Shown one piece after another: positions 50,450-59,356 of a stretch of 64,000 nucleotides of DNA (the first letter of the stretch is position 1; each line of letters starts with the position of its first letter). The notes under the pieces were generated by a model. The model did not search any database, was not told the DNA's origin, and worked only from the letters and a program-made list of their open reading frames with translations. The DNA comes from JAMLHH01 sp964653095 (GTDB taxonomy: Bacteria > Bacteroidota > Bacteroidia > Chitinophagales > JADIYW01), in NCBI GenBank assembly GCA_964653095.1, contig CAZZEH010000002.1, positions 94,449 to 158,448 of the forward strand, in the 5' to 3' direction. The position numbers were made by a program, and so were the translations under genes.

Positions 50450-51319
50450 TTATTGACCTAAATAGTTTTTTAGCAGTTTGCTTCGAGAAGTGACTCTAAG
50501 TTTATTAATCGCCTTGTCTTTGATTTGTCTGACTCGTTCTCTTGTCAGAGCAAATTTTTCACCAATATCTTCTAACGACATTGGGTGTGGAATTCCTATG
50601 CCGAAATAGTACATAATCACATCACGCTGACGATCCGTTAGAGTATTAAGCGATCGACGGACTTCCACGCTCAAAGATTCCATGTATTCCAACCTTTCGT
50701 CTGTTTTTGGAAGATTGGTGTTTTCAAGTACGTCCAAAAGAGAGTTTTCTTCTCCTACCTGAAAAGGAGCATCTACCGAAACGTGTCTTGCAGCCACACC
50801 AAGAGTCGTTTCTACTTCTTCTCTGTTGATTTCAAGCAATTCTGCCAATTCATCGGCGGACGGCTCACGCTCATACTCCTGTTCCAATTGTGAAAAAGCT
50901 TTGTTGATTTTGTTAAGCGAACCTACTTTATTGAGAGGTAGCCTGACTATACGGGATTGCTCTGCCAAAGCCTGTAGAATGGATTGTCTAATCCACCAGA
51001 CTGCATAGGAAATAAATTTAAATCCTCTCGTTTCATCAAATCTTTGAGCAGCTTTTATCAATCCGAGATTGCCTTCATTAATCAGGTCGCTGAGAGTTAA
51101 TCCCTGATTTTGGTATTGTTTGGCTACAGAAACCACAAAACGCAGGTTGGCTTTGGTCAATTGTTCCAATGCTAACTGGTCGCCCTGTTTGATACGTTGT
51201 GCCAAGCTGACTTCTTCATCCGGAGTTAATAGATCTACTTTACCTATCTCCTGAAGATATTTCTCTAAAGACTGGCTTTCACGGTTTGTAATGGATTTGG
51301 TAATCTTAAGTTGACGCAT
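50450..51319 (-). CDS. rpoD: primary RNA polymerase sigma factor (RpoD/SigA)
   Basis: A 289-residue sigma-70 of the short Bacteroidota type. It starts MRQLKITKSITNRESQSLEKYLQEIGKV (region 1.2) and lacks region 1.1. Region 2 has FVVSVAKQYQNQGLTLSDLINEGNLGLIKAAQRFDETRGFKFISYAVWWIRQSILQAL, region 3 has RLPLNKV and the ELLEINREEVE segment, and region 4 ends in LEDIGEKFALTRERVRQIKDKAINKLR. It should read the TTG/TAnnTTTG promoters seen across this window, including the one in front of its own gene. Confidence 0.95.
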   Translation of the reverse strand: MRQLKITKSITNRESQSLEKYLQEIGKVDLLTPDEEVSLAQRIKQGDQLALEQLTKANLRFVVSVAKQYQNQGLTLSDLINEGNLGLIKAAQRFDETRGFKFISYAVWWIRQSILQALAEQSRIVRLPLNKVGSLNKINKAFSQLEQEYEREPSADELAELLEINREEVETTLGVAARHVSVDAPFQVGEENSLLDVLENTNLPKTDERLEYMESLSVEVRRSLNTLTDRQRDVIMYYFGIGIPHPMSLEDIGEKFALTRERVRQIKDKAINKLRVTSRSKLLKNYLGQ

Positions 51320-51347
51320 AGTAAAAAGAAAACTTTTAAAAAGTGTG

Positions 51348-51378
51348 CAAATATATGTCTATTCTGTATCAATAACAA
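51348..51378 (-). promoter_or_regulatory. promoter for rpoD
   Basis: On the minus strand TTG (51378-51376), 20 bases, TATATTTG (51355-51348); the ATG is 28 bases downstream. The remaining spacer to 51602 is AT-rich with no gene or clear signal. Confidence 0.65.
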
Positions 51379-51602
51379 TAAATTCTATGAATAGTGTTCA
51401 GTTATAGTATTTAATAAATCTTTAAATTGAGGAATTGAGACTTTCGATAACATATTTAGAGTGTGTTTTAGTCTTTATTTGTTATGGCGAACATTTCTCA
51501 ATATGTATATAACACCATATAAAAATAATTGTTGTCAATTAATTTGGTTAAATACAATTTTTGTTTATAATTGTCGCAAACGAATTTTTTTATTTACGTA
51601 TA

Positions 51603-51989
51603 ATGTCTCAAAAGAAAAAACTATTTACAATAGAGCGAACGTTTCGCTCGTCACCGGCAATTTTATATAAATTTTTGACCACACCGAGTGGGCTTATTCA
51701 GTGGTTTTCAGATTCTGCTGATTTAAACGAGGATGTATATACATTTGGATGGAGTGGGGAAGAACAACATGCGGAAGTGCTTAACTCGGAAGAAGGGGAG
51801 TTTATCAAACTCAGATGGGAAGATGAAGAAGATGACAAAGCTTATTTTGAGTATGATATCAGAAAAAATGAGATCACAGGAGATACCGTTTTGTATATTA
51901 CCGACTTTGCATATAAAGATGAATTAGATAGTGCTATCTCCTTGTGGGAGAGTCAATTAGATGATTTAAAAAAATGCATAGGCGGATAA
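51603..51989 (+). CDS. START-like domain protein (SRPBCC superfamily)
   Basis: A 128-residue helix-grip protein. It opens MSQKKKLFTIERTFRSSPAILYKFLTTPSGLIQWFSD, the family-typical beta strand and helix lining a hydrophobic pocket, continues with FGWSGEEQHAEVLNSEEGEFIKLRWEDEE and ends with the long C-terminal helix SAISLWESQLDDLKKCIGG. The ligand is unknown. The open frame extends upstream to a TTG at 51561, but ATG 51603 fits the family length. It is monocistronic and divergent from rpoD. Confidence 0.85.
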   Translation: MSQKKKLFTIERTFRSSPAILYKFLTTPSGLIQWFSDSADLNEDVYTFGWSGEEQHAEVLNSEEGEFIKLRWEDEEDDKAYFEYDIRKNEITGDTVLYITDFAYKDELDSAISLWESQLDDLKKCIGG

Positions 51990-52136
51990 CAAAAAATAGG
52001 CCTTCAGGATGTGTTTTTTATGCACTTAAGCAATGATTACATCAGATTTTAACTATGATAAACAGATAGCTGAATATACGAAGATAGATGTTTGATTAGG
52101 ATTCATTGTACTGAAAATGTCTTAAAGGATTGAGAG

Positions 52137-53609
52137 GTGTTTGATTTATTACAAGATACTCCATACCTGTTAGTGTCCGTTGAGATTATTTATCTGATTG
52201 CGGTGGTCTTGCTTTCTGTAAAAATTATTATTGATACCAAGACCAACAGTAAAACATTGGCGTATCTGCTTCTGCTGATTTTTCTTCCGATTTTTGGAAT
52301 TATATTTTATTTCGTATTTGGAGTTAATTACAGAAAAAGAAAGTTTTACAATTTCAAAATAGAGCGCGATGAAAAGCTCTTTAAAGAAATCAGGACTCTC
52401 GTCGGAAGATACCACCGACAAACTTTTCAAAAGTTGGATGAGAATCTCAAAAAGTATCAAAACACCATTAATTTTATTTTCAACAGTTCAAATTCTCCGA
52501 TAGTAGAAGGAAATTATGTTGAGGTCCTGATTAACGGGGAAGAAAAATTTGCAAAAGTTTTTGAAAGAATAAAGGAGGCAAAGCACCACATTCATCTCGA
52601 GTATTATATCTACAGGAATGACAAAATAGGAAATGCGCTTGCCGATTTGCTGATAAAGAAATCAGAAGAGGGGGTGATAGTCAGGTTCCTGTACGATGAT
52701 TTTGGCAGTAGGAAAATAAGCAGGACTCTGTTGAAAAGACTCCGGATAGGCGGAGTGCAGACTGCACCTGTCAACAAAATTAAGTTTAAGCTTTTTGCCA
52801 ACAGGGTGAATTACAGAGACCACCGAAAAATTATAATTATTGATGGAGTCCATGTGTTTTCGGGAGGTATCAATGTATCTGATACGAACATTAATCCCAA
52901 TACTACCGGATATTGGCGAGATACCCATCTGTATCTGAGGGGCAAAGGGGCATTTTATTTTCAGTATTTATTTTTGACTACCTGGATTTTTTCTACGAGG
53001 ACAATGCTCACTCATGCCGAAAAATATTTTGTACCCGAAGACGATTTTGACAATGAAGAATCTGATAAAGTAATACAGGTGGCTGCAAGCGGTCCCGATA
53101 TGAGACCGACTATTATGCTGACTGCAATTTCTACTATTTATGATGCCAGAAAGCGGGTTTATATTACTACTCCATATTTTGTTCCTACAGAATCAGTCTT
53201 GCAGGCACTAAAAACGCAGGCTCGGGCGGGCGTAGATGTCCGACTGCTCGTACCCGAAAAAGGTGATTCCAAATTAGTGGATGCCGCTGCATATTCATAT
53301 TACGAAGAGCTGCTTAAGAGCGGTGTTCGGGTTTATTTTTATGATAAAGGGTTTATCCACTCCAAAACAATGATAATAGATGACTTTTTCTCCAGTATTG
53401 GGACGGCCAATATTGATGTGAGAAGTCATGAGCTAAACTTTGAAGTGAATACTTATATATACGACCGATCCGTAAATCAAAAGCTATATGAGGTGTTTCT
53501 GAAAGATTTGGAAGACAGCCATGAAATTTATTATGAGGAATGGCTTACCCGTTCAAGGATTAAAGAGTTTTTTGAACATTTGGCAAGGCTGTTTTCTCCT
53601 TTGTTGTAA
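52137..53609 (+). CDS. cls: cardiolipin synthase
   Basis: Cls joins two phosphatidylglycerol molecules at the membrane. The 490 residues show two N-terminal membrane segments (about 8-30 and 40-62, the second LAYLLLLIFLPIFGIIFYFVFG) and two phospholipase-D motifs: HRKIIIIDG (about 228-236) and HSKTMIIDDFFSSIGTANID (about 407-426). ClsA-type domain order. The start is a GTG at 52137. Its stop and the mutS stop (opposite strand) are directly adjacent with no base between. Confidence 0.92.
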   Translation: MFDLLQDTPYLLVSVEIIYLIAVVLLSVKIIIDTKTNSKTLAYLLLLIFLPIFGIIFYFVFGVNYRKRKFYNFKIERDEKLFKEIRTLVGRYHRQTFQKLDENLKKYQNTINFIFNSSNSPIVEGNYVEVLINGEEKFAKVFERIKEAKHHIHLEYYIYRNDKIGNALADLLIKKSEEGVIVRFLYDDFGSRKISRTLLKRLRIGGVQTAPVNKIKFKLFANRVNYRDHRKIIIIDGVHVFSGGINVSDTNINPNTTGYWRDTHLYLRGKGAFYFQYLFLTTWIFSTRTMLTHAEKYFVPEDDFDNEESDKVIQVAASGPDMRPTIMLTAISTIYDARKRVYITTPYFVPTESVLQALKTQARAGVDVRLLVPEKGDSKLVDAAAYSYYEELLKSGVRVYFYDKGFIHSKTMIIDDFFSSIGTANIDVRSHELNFEVNTYIYDRSVNQKLYEVFLKDLEDSHEIYYEEWLTRSRIKEFFEHLARLFSPLL

Positions 53610-56216
53610 TTATATCAGTTTCCTCAGCTCATCTAATTTGAGCAATGCTTCGACCGGTGTCAGTGTATTGATATCTACTTTTTCCAGAATTTCTTTTAGC
53701 TGGATAAGCCTCGGGTCGTCCATGGAAAAGATGCTCAGTTGGTAATCCGGCTGTCTGACATTTTGCAGTTTGCTTTTGATATCACTTGATATACTTTTTG
53801 CTTCTAACTCTTTGAGAATTTGGTTGGCTCTTTTAATGACCTCATTGGGCATTCCCGCCATCTTGGCTACGTGAATCCCAAAACTATGATTACTTCCGCC
53901 TTCTGCAAGTGTACGCAGGAAGATTATTTTCTTGCCGCTTTCTTTCACAGAGACATTATAGTTTTTGACACGCGACCATTGATGTGTCAGTTCATTTAGC
54001 TCATGGTAGTGAGTGGCAAACATTGTTTTGGCTTTTGAATTTGGGTGATTGTGCAGGTATTCGACCAAAGCCCAGGCAATAGATATACCGTCGTACGTAC
54101 TGGTTCCGCGCCCGATTTCATCCAAAAGTACCAGACTCTTTGATGATATATTATTTAAAATACTTGCGGCTTCAATCATTTCTACCATAAAAGTAGATTC
54201 GCCCATAGAGATATTATCGCTGGCACCTACTCTTGTAAAGACTTTGTCCACGATTCCTATCTCTGCCGATTCTGCGGGTACAAAACTGCCCATTTGAGCC
54301 ATCAGAACAATTAACGCCGTTTGTCGAAGCAGAGCAGATTTTCCTGCCATATTTGGGCCCGTAATAATCATGATTTGCTGCGTTTCGTTGTCGAGATACA
54401 CGTCATTAGGAATATATTGCTCTCCGAGAGGAAGTTGTTTTTCTATGACCGGGTGTCTTCCGCCTTTAATGTTTAATTGATCACTTGAGTTTAAAGAAGG
54501 TTTGCGGTAATTATTTTTCATTGCCAAAGTTGCCATAGATTGCAGACAATCTAGCTGTGCAATAATTTTTGCGTTTTGAAGTATGGGGTGGAGAAATTGA
54601 GTCGCATACTGAACCAGTTCTCTGAATATTTTAATCTCCAGTTCAAGAATTTTTTCTTCTGCTCCCAATATTTTTTCTTCGTATTCTTTTAGCTCGGGTG
54701 TAATATACCGCTCGGCATTGGTCATAGTCTGTTTTCTGATCCAGGATTCCGGAACTTTATCTTTGTGCGTATTTCTGACTTCAAGAAAATATCCGAATAC
54801 ATTGTTGAAGCCAATCTTTAATGAGCTTATTCCTGTTCTCTGACTTTCAGTGTTTTGCAGTTCAAGAATATATTCCTTCCCATGTTTGGATATTTTTTTA
54901 ATACGGTCTAATTCTTCATGCACTCCATCGTTTATGGCATTGCCTTTTTGGATGATCACAGGAGCTTCGGGGTGAATTGTACGTTCAATTTTTTCTTTAA
55001 GTCCTTCGCATAAATCAATCTGTGCAGCCTGTTTTTTCAGCACATCAGAATTACTTCTTCCACAGGCCTGTTTTATGAAAGGCAAAGAGGACAGAGCTCT
55101 GCCCATTTGCAGCATTTCTCTCGGATTTATTTTGCCGAGAGGAGCTTTGGAAATTAGTCTTTCCAAATCGCCAATCTCTTTTATTCTTTGAGATATTTCT
55201 TTGTGAAAATCCTGATCCTTTATAAAATATTCTACCCCATCTAACCTTTCCTGAATGACTGGCTTCTGTTTGAGCGGTGTAGCAATCCATCTTTTAAGCA
55301 TTCTGGCCCCCATCGGACTTACCGTAAAATCCATAATATCTAACAGGCTGACACCATCCGGATGATTTGAATAGATAAGCTCCAAATTTCTTGCGGTAAA
55401 TCTGTCTAACCAGACAAATTCATCCTGTTCTATTCTTAAAATCTGGTGTACGTGCTGTAAGTTTTTTTGTTCCGCGTCGGATAAATATTGCAGCACCGCA
55501 CCTGCCGCGTAAATTCCCGAAGTGCAGTCCTCTATCCCAAAACCTTTCAGAGTCTTTACTTCAAATTGATTTTGCAGCTTCTCCTCTAAATAATCTTTTT
55601 GGTATATCCAGTTCTCCAGAGCATACGTATAGTATTTCTTGCCAAAGAGTTCTTTAAATTTTTTTTGATCCTGTTTGGCGAAAATTATCTCTGAGGGATT
55701 GAAACTTTGCAGCAGTTTGTCAATATACTGTTCATCGCCTTGTGCAATCAGGAACTCTCCGGTAGAAAAATCAATAAATGAGATGCCGATTACATTATTC
55801 TTGTCAAAAAATAAAGAGGCTAAAAAATTATTGCTTTTGTGGTCAAGAATTTTGTCGTTGACCGCGACTCCGGGCGTAATTAATTCAGTTACACCTCTTT
55901 TTACAATTTTCTTTGTCTTCTTGGGGTCTTCCAATTGTTCGCATATAGCCACTCTGTATCCGGCCCGGACTAATTTGGGCAGATAGGTATCTAAAGCATG
56001 ATAAGGGAATCCGGCAAGCTCCATTTCTGAGGCAGAACCGTTAGCTCTTTTCGTCAGAACGATGCCTAATGCTTCGGATGTTTTGACGGCGTCTGAGTGA
56101 AATGTTTCGTAAAAGTCACCGACTCTGAATAAAAGAATGGCATCAGGATTTTTTGCCTTTATCCTGTTGTATTGCCGCATAAGCGGTGTTTCTTTTGTTT
56201 GAGTACTCTTTGCCAA
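53610..56216 (-). CDS. mutS: DNA mismatch repair protein MutS
   Basis: MutS recognises mismatches and recruits MutL. The 868-residue protein is full length: N-terminal mismatch-binding domain with LLFRVGDFYETF (about 29-40, holding the Phe-x-Glu-type mismatch-reading segment), connector and lever domains, then the ATPase with ITGPNMAGKSALLRQTALI (Walker A, about 615-633), DEIGRGTSTYDGISIAWALVEYL (Walker B) and ATHYHEL. The start codon is TTG at 56216 (MAKSTQTKETPLMRQYN); the next ATG would trim only the variable lead. It is divergent from the trmH-like gene. Confidence 0.96.
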   Translation of the reverse strand: MAKSTQTKETPLMRQYNRIKAKNPDAILLFRVGDFYETFHSDAVKTSEALGIVLTKRANGSASEMELAGFPYHALDTYLPKLVRAGYRVAICEQLEDPKKTKKIVKRGVTELITPGVAVNDKILDHKSNNFLASLFFDKNNVIGISFIDFSTGEFLIAQGDEQYIDKLLQSFNPSEIIFAKQDQKKFKELFGKKYYTYALENWIYQKDYLEEKLQNQFEVKTLKGFGIEDCTSGIYAAGAVLQYLSDAEQKNLQHVHQILRIEQDEFVWLDRFTARNLELIYSNHPDGVSLLDIMDFTVSPMGARMLKRWIATPLKQKPVIQERLDGVEYFIKDQDFHKEISQRIKEIGDLERLISKAPLGKINPREMLQMGRALSSLPFIKQACGRSNSDVLKKQAAQIDLCEGLKEKIERTIHPEAPVIIQKGNAINDGVHEELDRIKKISKHGKEYILELQNTESQRTGISSLKIGFNNVFGYFLEVRNTHKDKVPESWIRKQTMTNAERYITPELKEYEEKILGAEEKILELEIKIFRELVQYATQFLHPILQNAKIIAQLDCLQSMATLAMKNNYRKPSLNSSDQLNIKGGRHPVIEKQLPLGEQYIPNDVYLDNETQQIMIITGPNMAGKSALLRQTALIVLMAQMGSFVPAESAEIGIVDKVFTRVGASDNISMGESTFMVEMIEAASILNNISSKSLVLLDEIGRGTSTYDGISIAWALVEYLHNHPNSKAKTMFATHYHELNELTHQWSRVKNYNVSVKESGKKIIFLRTLAEGGSNHSFGIHVAKMAGMPNEVIKRANQILKELEAKSISSDIKSKLQNVRQPDYQLSIFSMDDPRLIQLKEILEKVDINTLTPVEALLKLDELRKLI

Positions 56217-56241
56217 ATCGATTTTCCTTTTAGTAAATTTG
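56210..56241 (+). promoter_or_regulatory. promoter for the trmH-like gene
   Basis: TTG (56210-56212), 21 bases, TAAATTTG (56234-56241), 22 bases before the ATG at 56264. It overlaps the beginning of mutS on the other strand. Confidence 0.55.
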
Positions 56242-56263
56242 TAAGCTTGTTAAAATAAGGATT

Positions 56264-56815
56264 ATGCGCAAATTGTCTATGGATGAGTTGGGAAGATTAT
56301 CCACAGAGTCATTTAAAAATGCGGATAAATACCCGATAGCAGTGGTTTTGGATAATATTCGGAGCGGATTGAATGTGGGTTCAGTATTTCGATCGTCAGA
56401 TGCGTTTTTAATAGATACGATTTTTATCTGTGGATATACTCCCAGACCGCCTCACAGAGATGTACTAAAATCTGCATTGGGTGCTACGGAATCAGTCGCC
56501 TGGGAATCATTTGATTCAGTAACAGACTGTATCCGGTCTCTGAGAGATTTGGGCTATAAGATTTTTGCCGTAGAGCAGGCAGATCAATCTGTCAGGCTGT
56601 CTGACTTTATACCTGACAAAGACGAGAAAATTGCATTGATTTTTGGCAATGAGGTCTATGGCGTTTCTGACGAAGCATTAAATCTGGCCGACGGCTGTAT
56701 CGAGGTGCCGCAATGGGGGACAAAGCACTCGCTCAATATTAGTGTATGTGCGGGAATTGTTTTGTGGGATATCGTACAAAAGCTGTCTGCTAACCCGGAT
56801 AAAAAGCATCTGTGA
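56264..56815 (+). CDS. TrmH/SpoU family RNA 2'-O-methyltransferase
   Basis: A 183-residue SPOUT methyltransferase with the knotted SAM site and little else, so it is of the short TrmH/TrmL size rather than the longer RlmB type. Motif 1 is VVLDNIRSGLNVGSVFRSSDAF (about 27-48), motif 2 is ALIFGNEVYGVSDEAL (about 125-140) and motif 3 is EVPQWGTKHSLNISVCAGIVLWDI (about 147-170). It methylates a ribose in tRNA or rRNA; the exact site cannot be told. Its 3' end overlaps that of the convergent yraN gene by 26 bases. Confidence 0.88.
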   Translation: MRKLSMDELGRLSTESFKNADKYPIAVVLDNIRSGLNVGSVFRSSDAFLIDTIFICGYTPRPPHRDVLKSALGATESVAWESFDSVTDCIRSLRDLGYKIFAVEQADQSVRLSDFIPDKDEKIALIFGNEVYGVSDEALNLADGCIEVPQWGTKHSLNISVCAGIVLWDIVQKLSANPDKKHL

Positions 56816-57143
56816 TGTGGTCTGTAATCCATTCCTCTCTTTTTTTGAAAACTGCTACAATATCAAATCTGATTTCTCCTCTGTAATTGGTTTGTTCGAT
56901 ATATTCTTCGACTGCACGATACAGGTTTTGATGCTTTTTGGAATTGACAAATTGACTTGGGTGCCCAAATAAATCAGACTCTCTCGTTTTGACCTCTACG
57001 ATGACCAGCGTATCTTCATGAAAAGCTATAATATCAATTTCATAATGACTGTATCTCCAGTTTTGTGCAATAATTTTATATCCTTTGCTTCTAAGTAATG
57101 CCGCCGCCTGATTTTCTCCCTTTTGCCCCAGATTATTTATCAT
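56790..57143 (-). CDS. yraN: YraN family protein (UPF0102, endonuclease-like fold)
   Basis: A 117-residue protein of the YraN family. It shows GQKGENQAAALLRSKGYKIIAQNWR (6-30) and the nuclease-type acidic and lysine set YEIDIIA (Glu35, Asp37) and VEVKTRE (Glu50, Lys52), as in restriction-endonuclease-like folds. A function has not been established for the family as far as I know. It overlaps the trmH-like gene tail to tail. Confidence 0.88.
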   Translation of the reverse strand: MINNLGQKGENQAAALLRSKGYKIIAQNWRYSHYEIDIIAFHEDTLVIVEVKTRESDLFGHPSQFVNSKKHQNLYRAVEEYIEQTNYRGEIRFDIVAVFKKREEWITDHITDAFYPG

Positions 57144-57195
57144 TAAAATAAGATATTTGAATTTAGATTGATTAATTTTACCTTCTGTTGATTTT

Positions 57196-58212
57196 ATGCA
57201 AATTAGCTTTATTATGTCGAAAATGGATGATTATATTTCAGGTTTTACACAACAAATTAAAAGAGCAGTTTCGATTGGCGAGTCTGCCGCACTGTCCGTT
57301 CCGCAGGTGAGTATAAGGAATATTTTGTTTTCAGGACTGGGGGGGTCCGGTATAGGAGGTTCTATTCTATCCGATCTGCTGAAAGATGAAATAGAGATAC
57401 CGATAATAATTAATAAAAACTATCATATACCTGCTTTCGTAGATGAAAATACATTAGTCGTAATTGTTTCGTATTCAGGCAATACAGAAGAGACAATTTC
57501 TGCCATGATGCAGGCACATAAAAAGAAGGCAAATATTGTGTGTATCAGTTCGGGAGGATTGATAAAAGAGTATGCCGAACTTCATAAGTTTAATTTTATC
57601 GAGATTGATGGAGGAATGCCTCCGAGGGCATGTTTAGCCTTATCTTTTGTTCAGATTTATTATACGCTGCATAGATTTGGACTCGTGGACAATAAGTTTA
57701 AAACCGCATTGTCAGATACTATAGAGCTTTTAAATAAAGAGGAGGAAGATATTTTGAATCTTGCTAAAGATGCCGCAGCCACTTTATACGGGACACTGCC
57801 GGTAATATATGTGGACGCAGCGATGGAAAGCGTGGCAGTGCGATTCAGACAGCAGCTAAATGAAAACTCTAAAATGCTTTGCTGGCATCATGTGATACCG
57901 GAAATGAACCACAATGAACTGGTCGGCTGGGTCAAACCGCATGAGGATATGTCGGTAGTGTTTCTCCGAAATGAAAGTGACTTTAAGAGGAATCAGAAGC
58001 GTATGAATTTTACTAAAAACATAGTGTCGGGGCTTACAGATAATGTAATCGAACTCTTTTCAAAAGGGAATACGAATCTGGAAAGAAGTTTTTATTTTAT
58101 ACATCTTTGCGACTGGGTGTCGGCATTTCTCGCAGACATGAATGAAGTGGATGCAGTGGAAGTAAATGTGATTACCTCATTAAAAAATAAATTGGCTGAA
58201 AATCCGATTTAG
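57196..58212 (+). CDS. bifunctional phosphoglucose/phosphomannose isomerase
   Basis: A 338-residue SIS-domain sugar isomerase. The sugar-phosphate sites are FSGLGGSGIGGSILSDLL (about 47-64) and VIVSYSGNTEETISAM (about 92-107); the second half has PVIYVDAAMESVAVRFRQQLNENSK and the catalytic region MNHNELVGW (about 236-244). Proteins of this length and motif set act on both glucose-6- and mannose-6-phosphate in archaea and some bacteria. Its stop (TAG) shares one base with the GTG start of lipB, so the genes are coupled. Confidence 0.85.
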   Translation: MQISFIMSKMDDYISGFTQQIKRAVSIGESAALSVPQVSIRNILFSGLGGSGIGGSILSDLLKDEIEIPIIINKNYHIPAFVDENTLVVIVSYSGNTEETISAMMQAHKKKANIVCISSGGLIKEYAELHKFNFIEIDGGMPPRACLALSFVQIYYTLHRFGLVDNKFKTALSDTIELLNKEEEDILNLAKDAAATLYGTLPVIYVDAAMESVAVRFRQQLNENSKMLCWHHVIPEMNHNELVGWVKPHEDMSVVFLRNESDFKRNQKRMNFTKNIVSGLTDNVIELFSKGNTNLERSFYFIHLCDWVSAFLADMNEVDAVEVNVITSLKNKLAENPI

Positions 58213-58907
58213 TGAAAGATTTTCTCGTACAACAATTGGGACTGATGTCATATCAGTCAGCTTGGGAATTACAGAAAAGTTTGTTTGAAAAGATAGTTCG
58301 GTCTAAAGCCGGAGGTCATAATTATGCAGGTATGAACTACTTGTTACTGACGGAACATCCTCATGTATATACCTTTGGGAAAAGAGGGAAAGAGGAACAT
58401 TTACTTTTGAACGGCGATAATCTTAACCAAAAAGGTATTCAGGTTTTTAGGATTAACAGAGGCGGCGATATTACCTATCACGGTCCGGGTCAGGTGGTTG
58501 TGTATCCCATTATAGATTTGGGCCAGTTTTTTACCGATGTAAGAAAATACCTGAATTATATCGAGGAGTCCATTATTCGAACATTGGCTGATTATGGAAT
58601 TTTGGCTGAAAGGAGTGTAGGAGAAGCAGGTGTTTGGGTTAAAGATGAATCAGGCAGATTAAATAAGATTTGTGCAATAGGACTGCGCATGAGCAGATGG
58701 GTATCTATGCATGGCCTGGCTCTTAATGTCAATACGGATTTAGAGTATTTTAATTATATCGTACCATGCGGTATCAGAGATAAAGGGGTGACTTCCATGC
58801 AGAAAGAATTGGGGGTGAACCTAAATGAAAAAGAGGTAACTGAAAAGTTTTTAGCTCATTTCCAAAAAATATTTGACGCCAATTTAATAAAAACCTGTGA
58901 GTGCTGA
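58212..58907 (+). CDS. lipB: octanoyl-(acyl carrier protein):protein N-octanoyltransferase
   Basis: LipB moves octanoyl groups from ACP to apo-lipoyl domains. The 231 residues contain RGGDITYHGPGQVVVYPI (83-100) and the catalytic pair: Lys152 in KICAIGLR and Cys186 in IVPCGI. The start is a GTG overlapping the preceding stop. It is the middle gene of a coupled trio with the sugar isomerase and an unknown gene. LipA is not in the window. Confidence 0.94.
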   Translation: MKDFLVQQLGLMSYQSAWELQKSLFEKIVRSKAGGHNYAGMNYLLLTEHPHVYTFGKRGKEEHLLLNGDNLNQKGIQVFRINRGGDITYHGPGQVVVYPIIDLGQFFTDVRKYLNYIEESIIRTLADYGILAERSVGEAGVWVKDESGRLNKICAIGLRMSRWVSMHGLALNVNTDLEYFNYIVPCGIRDKGVTSMQKELGVNLNEKEVTEKFLAHFQKIFDANLIKTCEC

Positions 58908-59296
58908 AAGATATTAATTTTGACAGGATTGACCGTATCGCTGTAGCAGCTGTTCCCAATTCAGAGGATGATTTGTGGTCGGTTTACCTCGTGAATATGA
59001 GCGAGGAAATTCTTGAGATGGTCATGGTCAGCAGCTGGGGATACGGGGAGTTAAACGGAGAAATAAAAGAAACTTCTGTCCTCAGATGGATGTTAGGAAA
59101 TATTTCGGCATTTTCATATTGTAAAATCGAGGAGATTCCCGATGAGATGCGGGCTTTAAACAATGAATTCTTGATTAGCTTTCTTTTTAAAGATAAATTA
59201 TTGGATAAAAAGGTAGTGTTCGTGGCGGATAGTATAGATGAGAGATTTTTCATTTCCGTTCCATATCTTAATCAATCCGGAGTAGTCATACGATAG
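58901..59296 (+). CDS. conserved hypothetical protein, third gene of the isomerase-lipB unit
   Basis: A 131-residue acidic protein with alternating beta strands: AVAAVPNSEDDLWSVYLVN, EMVMVSSWGYGELNGE, SVLRWMLGNISAFSYCKIEEIP, NEFLISFLFKDKLLDKKVVFVADSI. I recognise the pattern (VxVSSxGYGExxGE ... TxVLR ... NEFxISFxxDxxLxDKKxxF) as recurring in uncharacterised Bacteroidota proteins; there is no domain name or function I can give. It starts at a GTG directly after an in-frame stop and overlaps lipB by seven bases. Confidence 0.72.
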   Translation: MLKDINFDRIDRIAVAAVPNSEDDLWSVYLVNMSEEILEMVMVSSWGYGELNGEIKETSVLRWMLGNISAFSYCKIEEIPDEMRALNNEFLISFLFKDKLLDKKVVFVADSIDERFFISVPYLNQSGVVIR

Positions 59297-59310
59297 GGTA
59301 TAATTAACAG

Positions 59311-59340
59311 TTTGCAGGTAGTTCTTTATTATTATATTTG
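59311..59340 (+). promoter_or_regulatory. promoter for the HMG-CoA lyase-like gene
   Basis: TTTG (59311-59314), 18 bases, TATATTTG (59333-59340): one of the best promoter matches in the window. The TTG start codon is 16 bases downstream. Confidence 0.65.
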
Positions 59341-59356
59341 TACAAAATATTAAATC

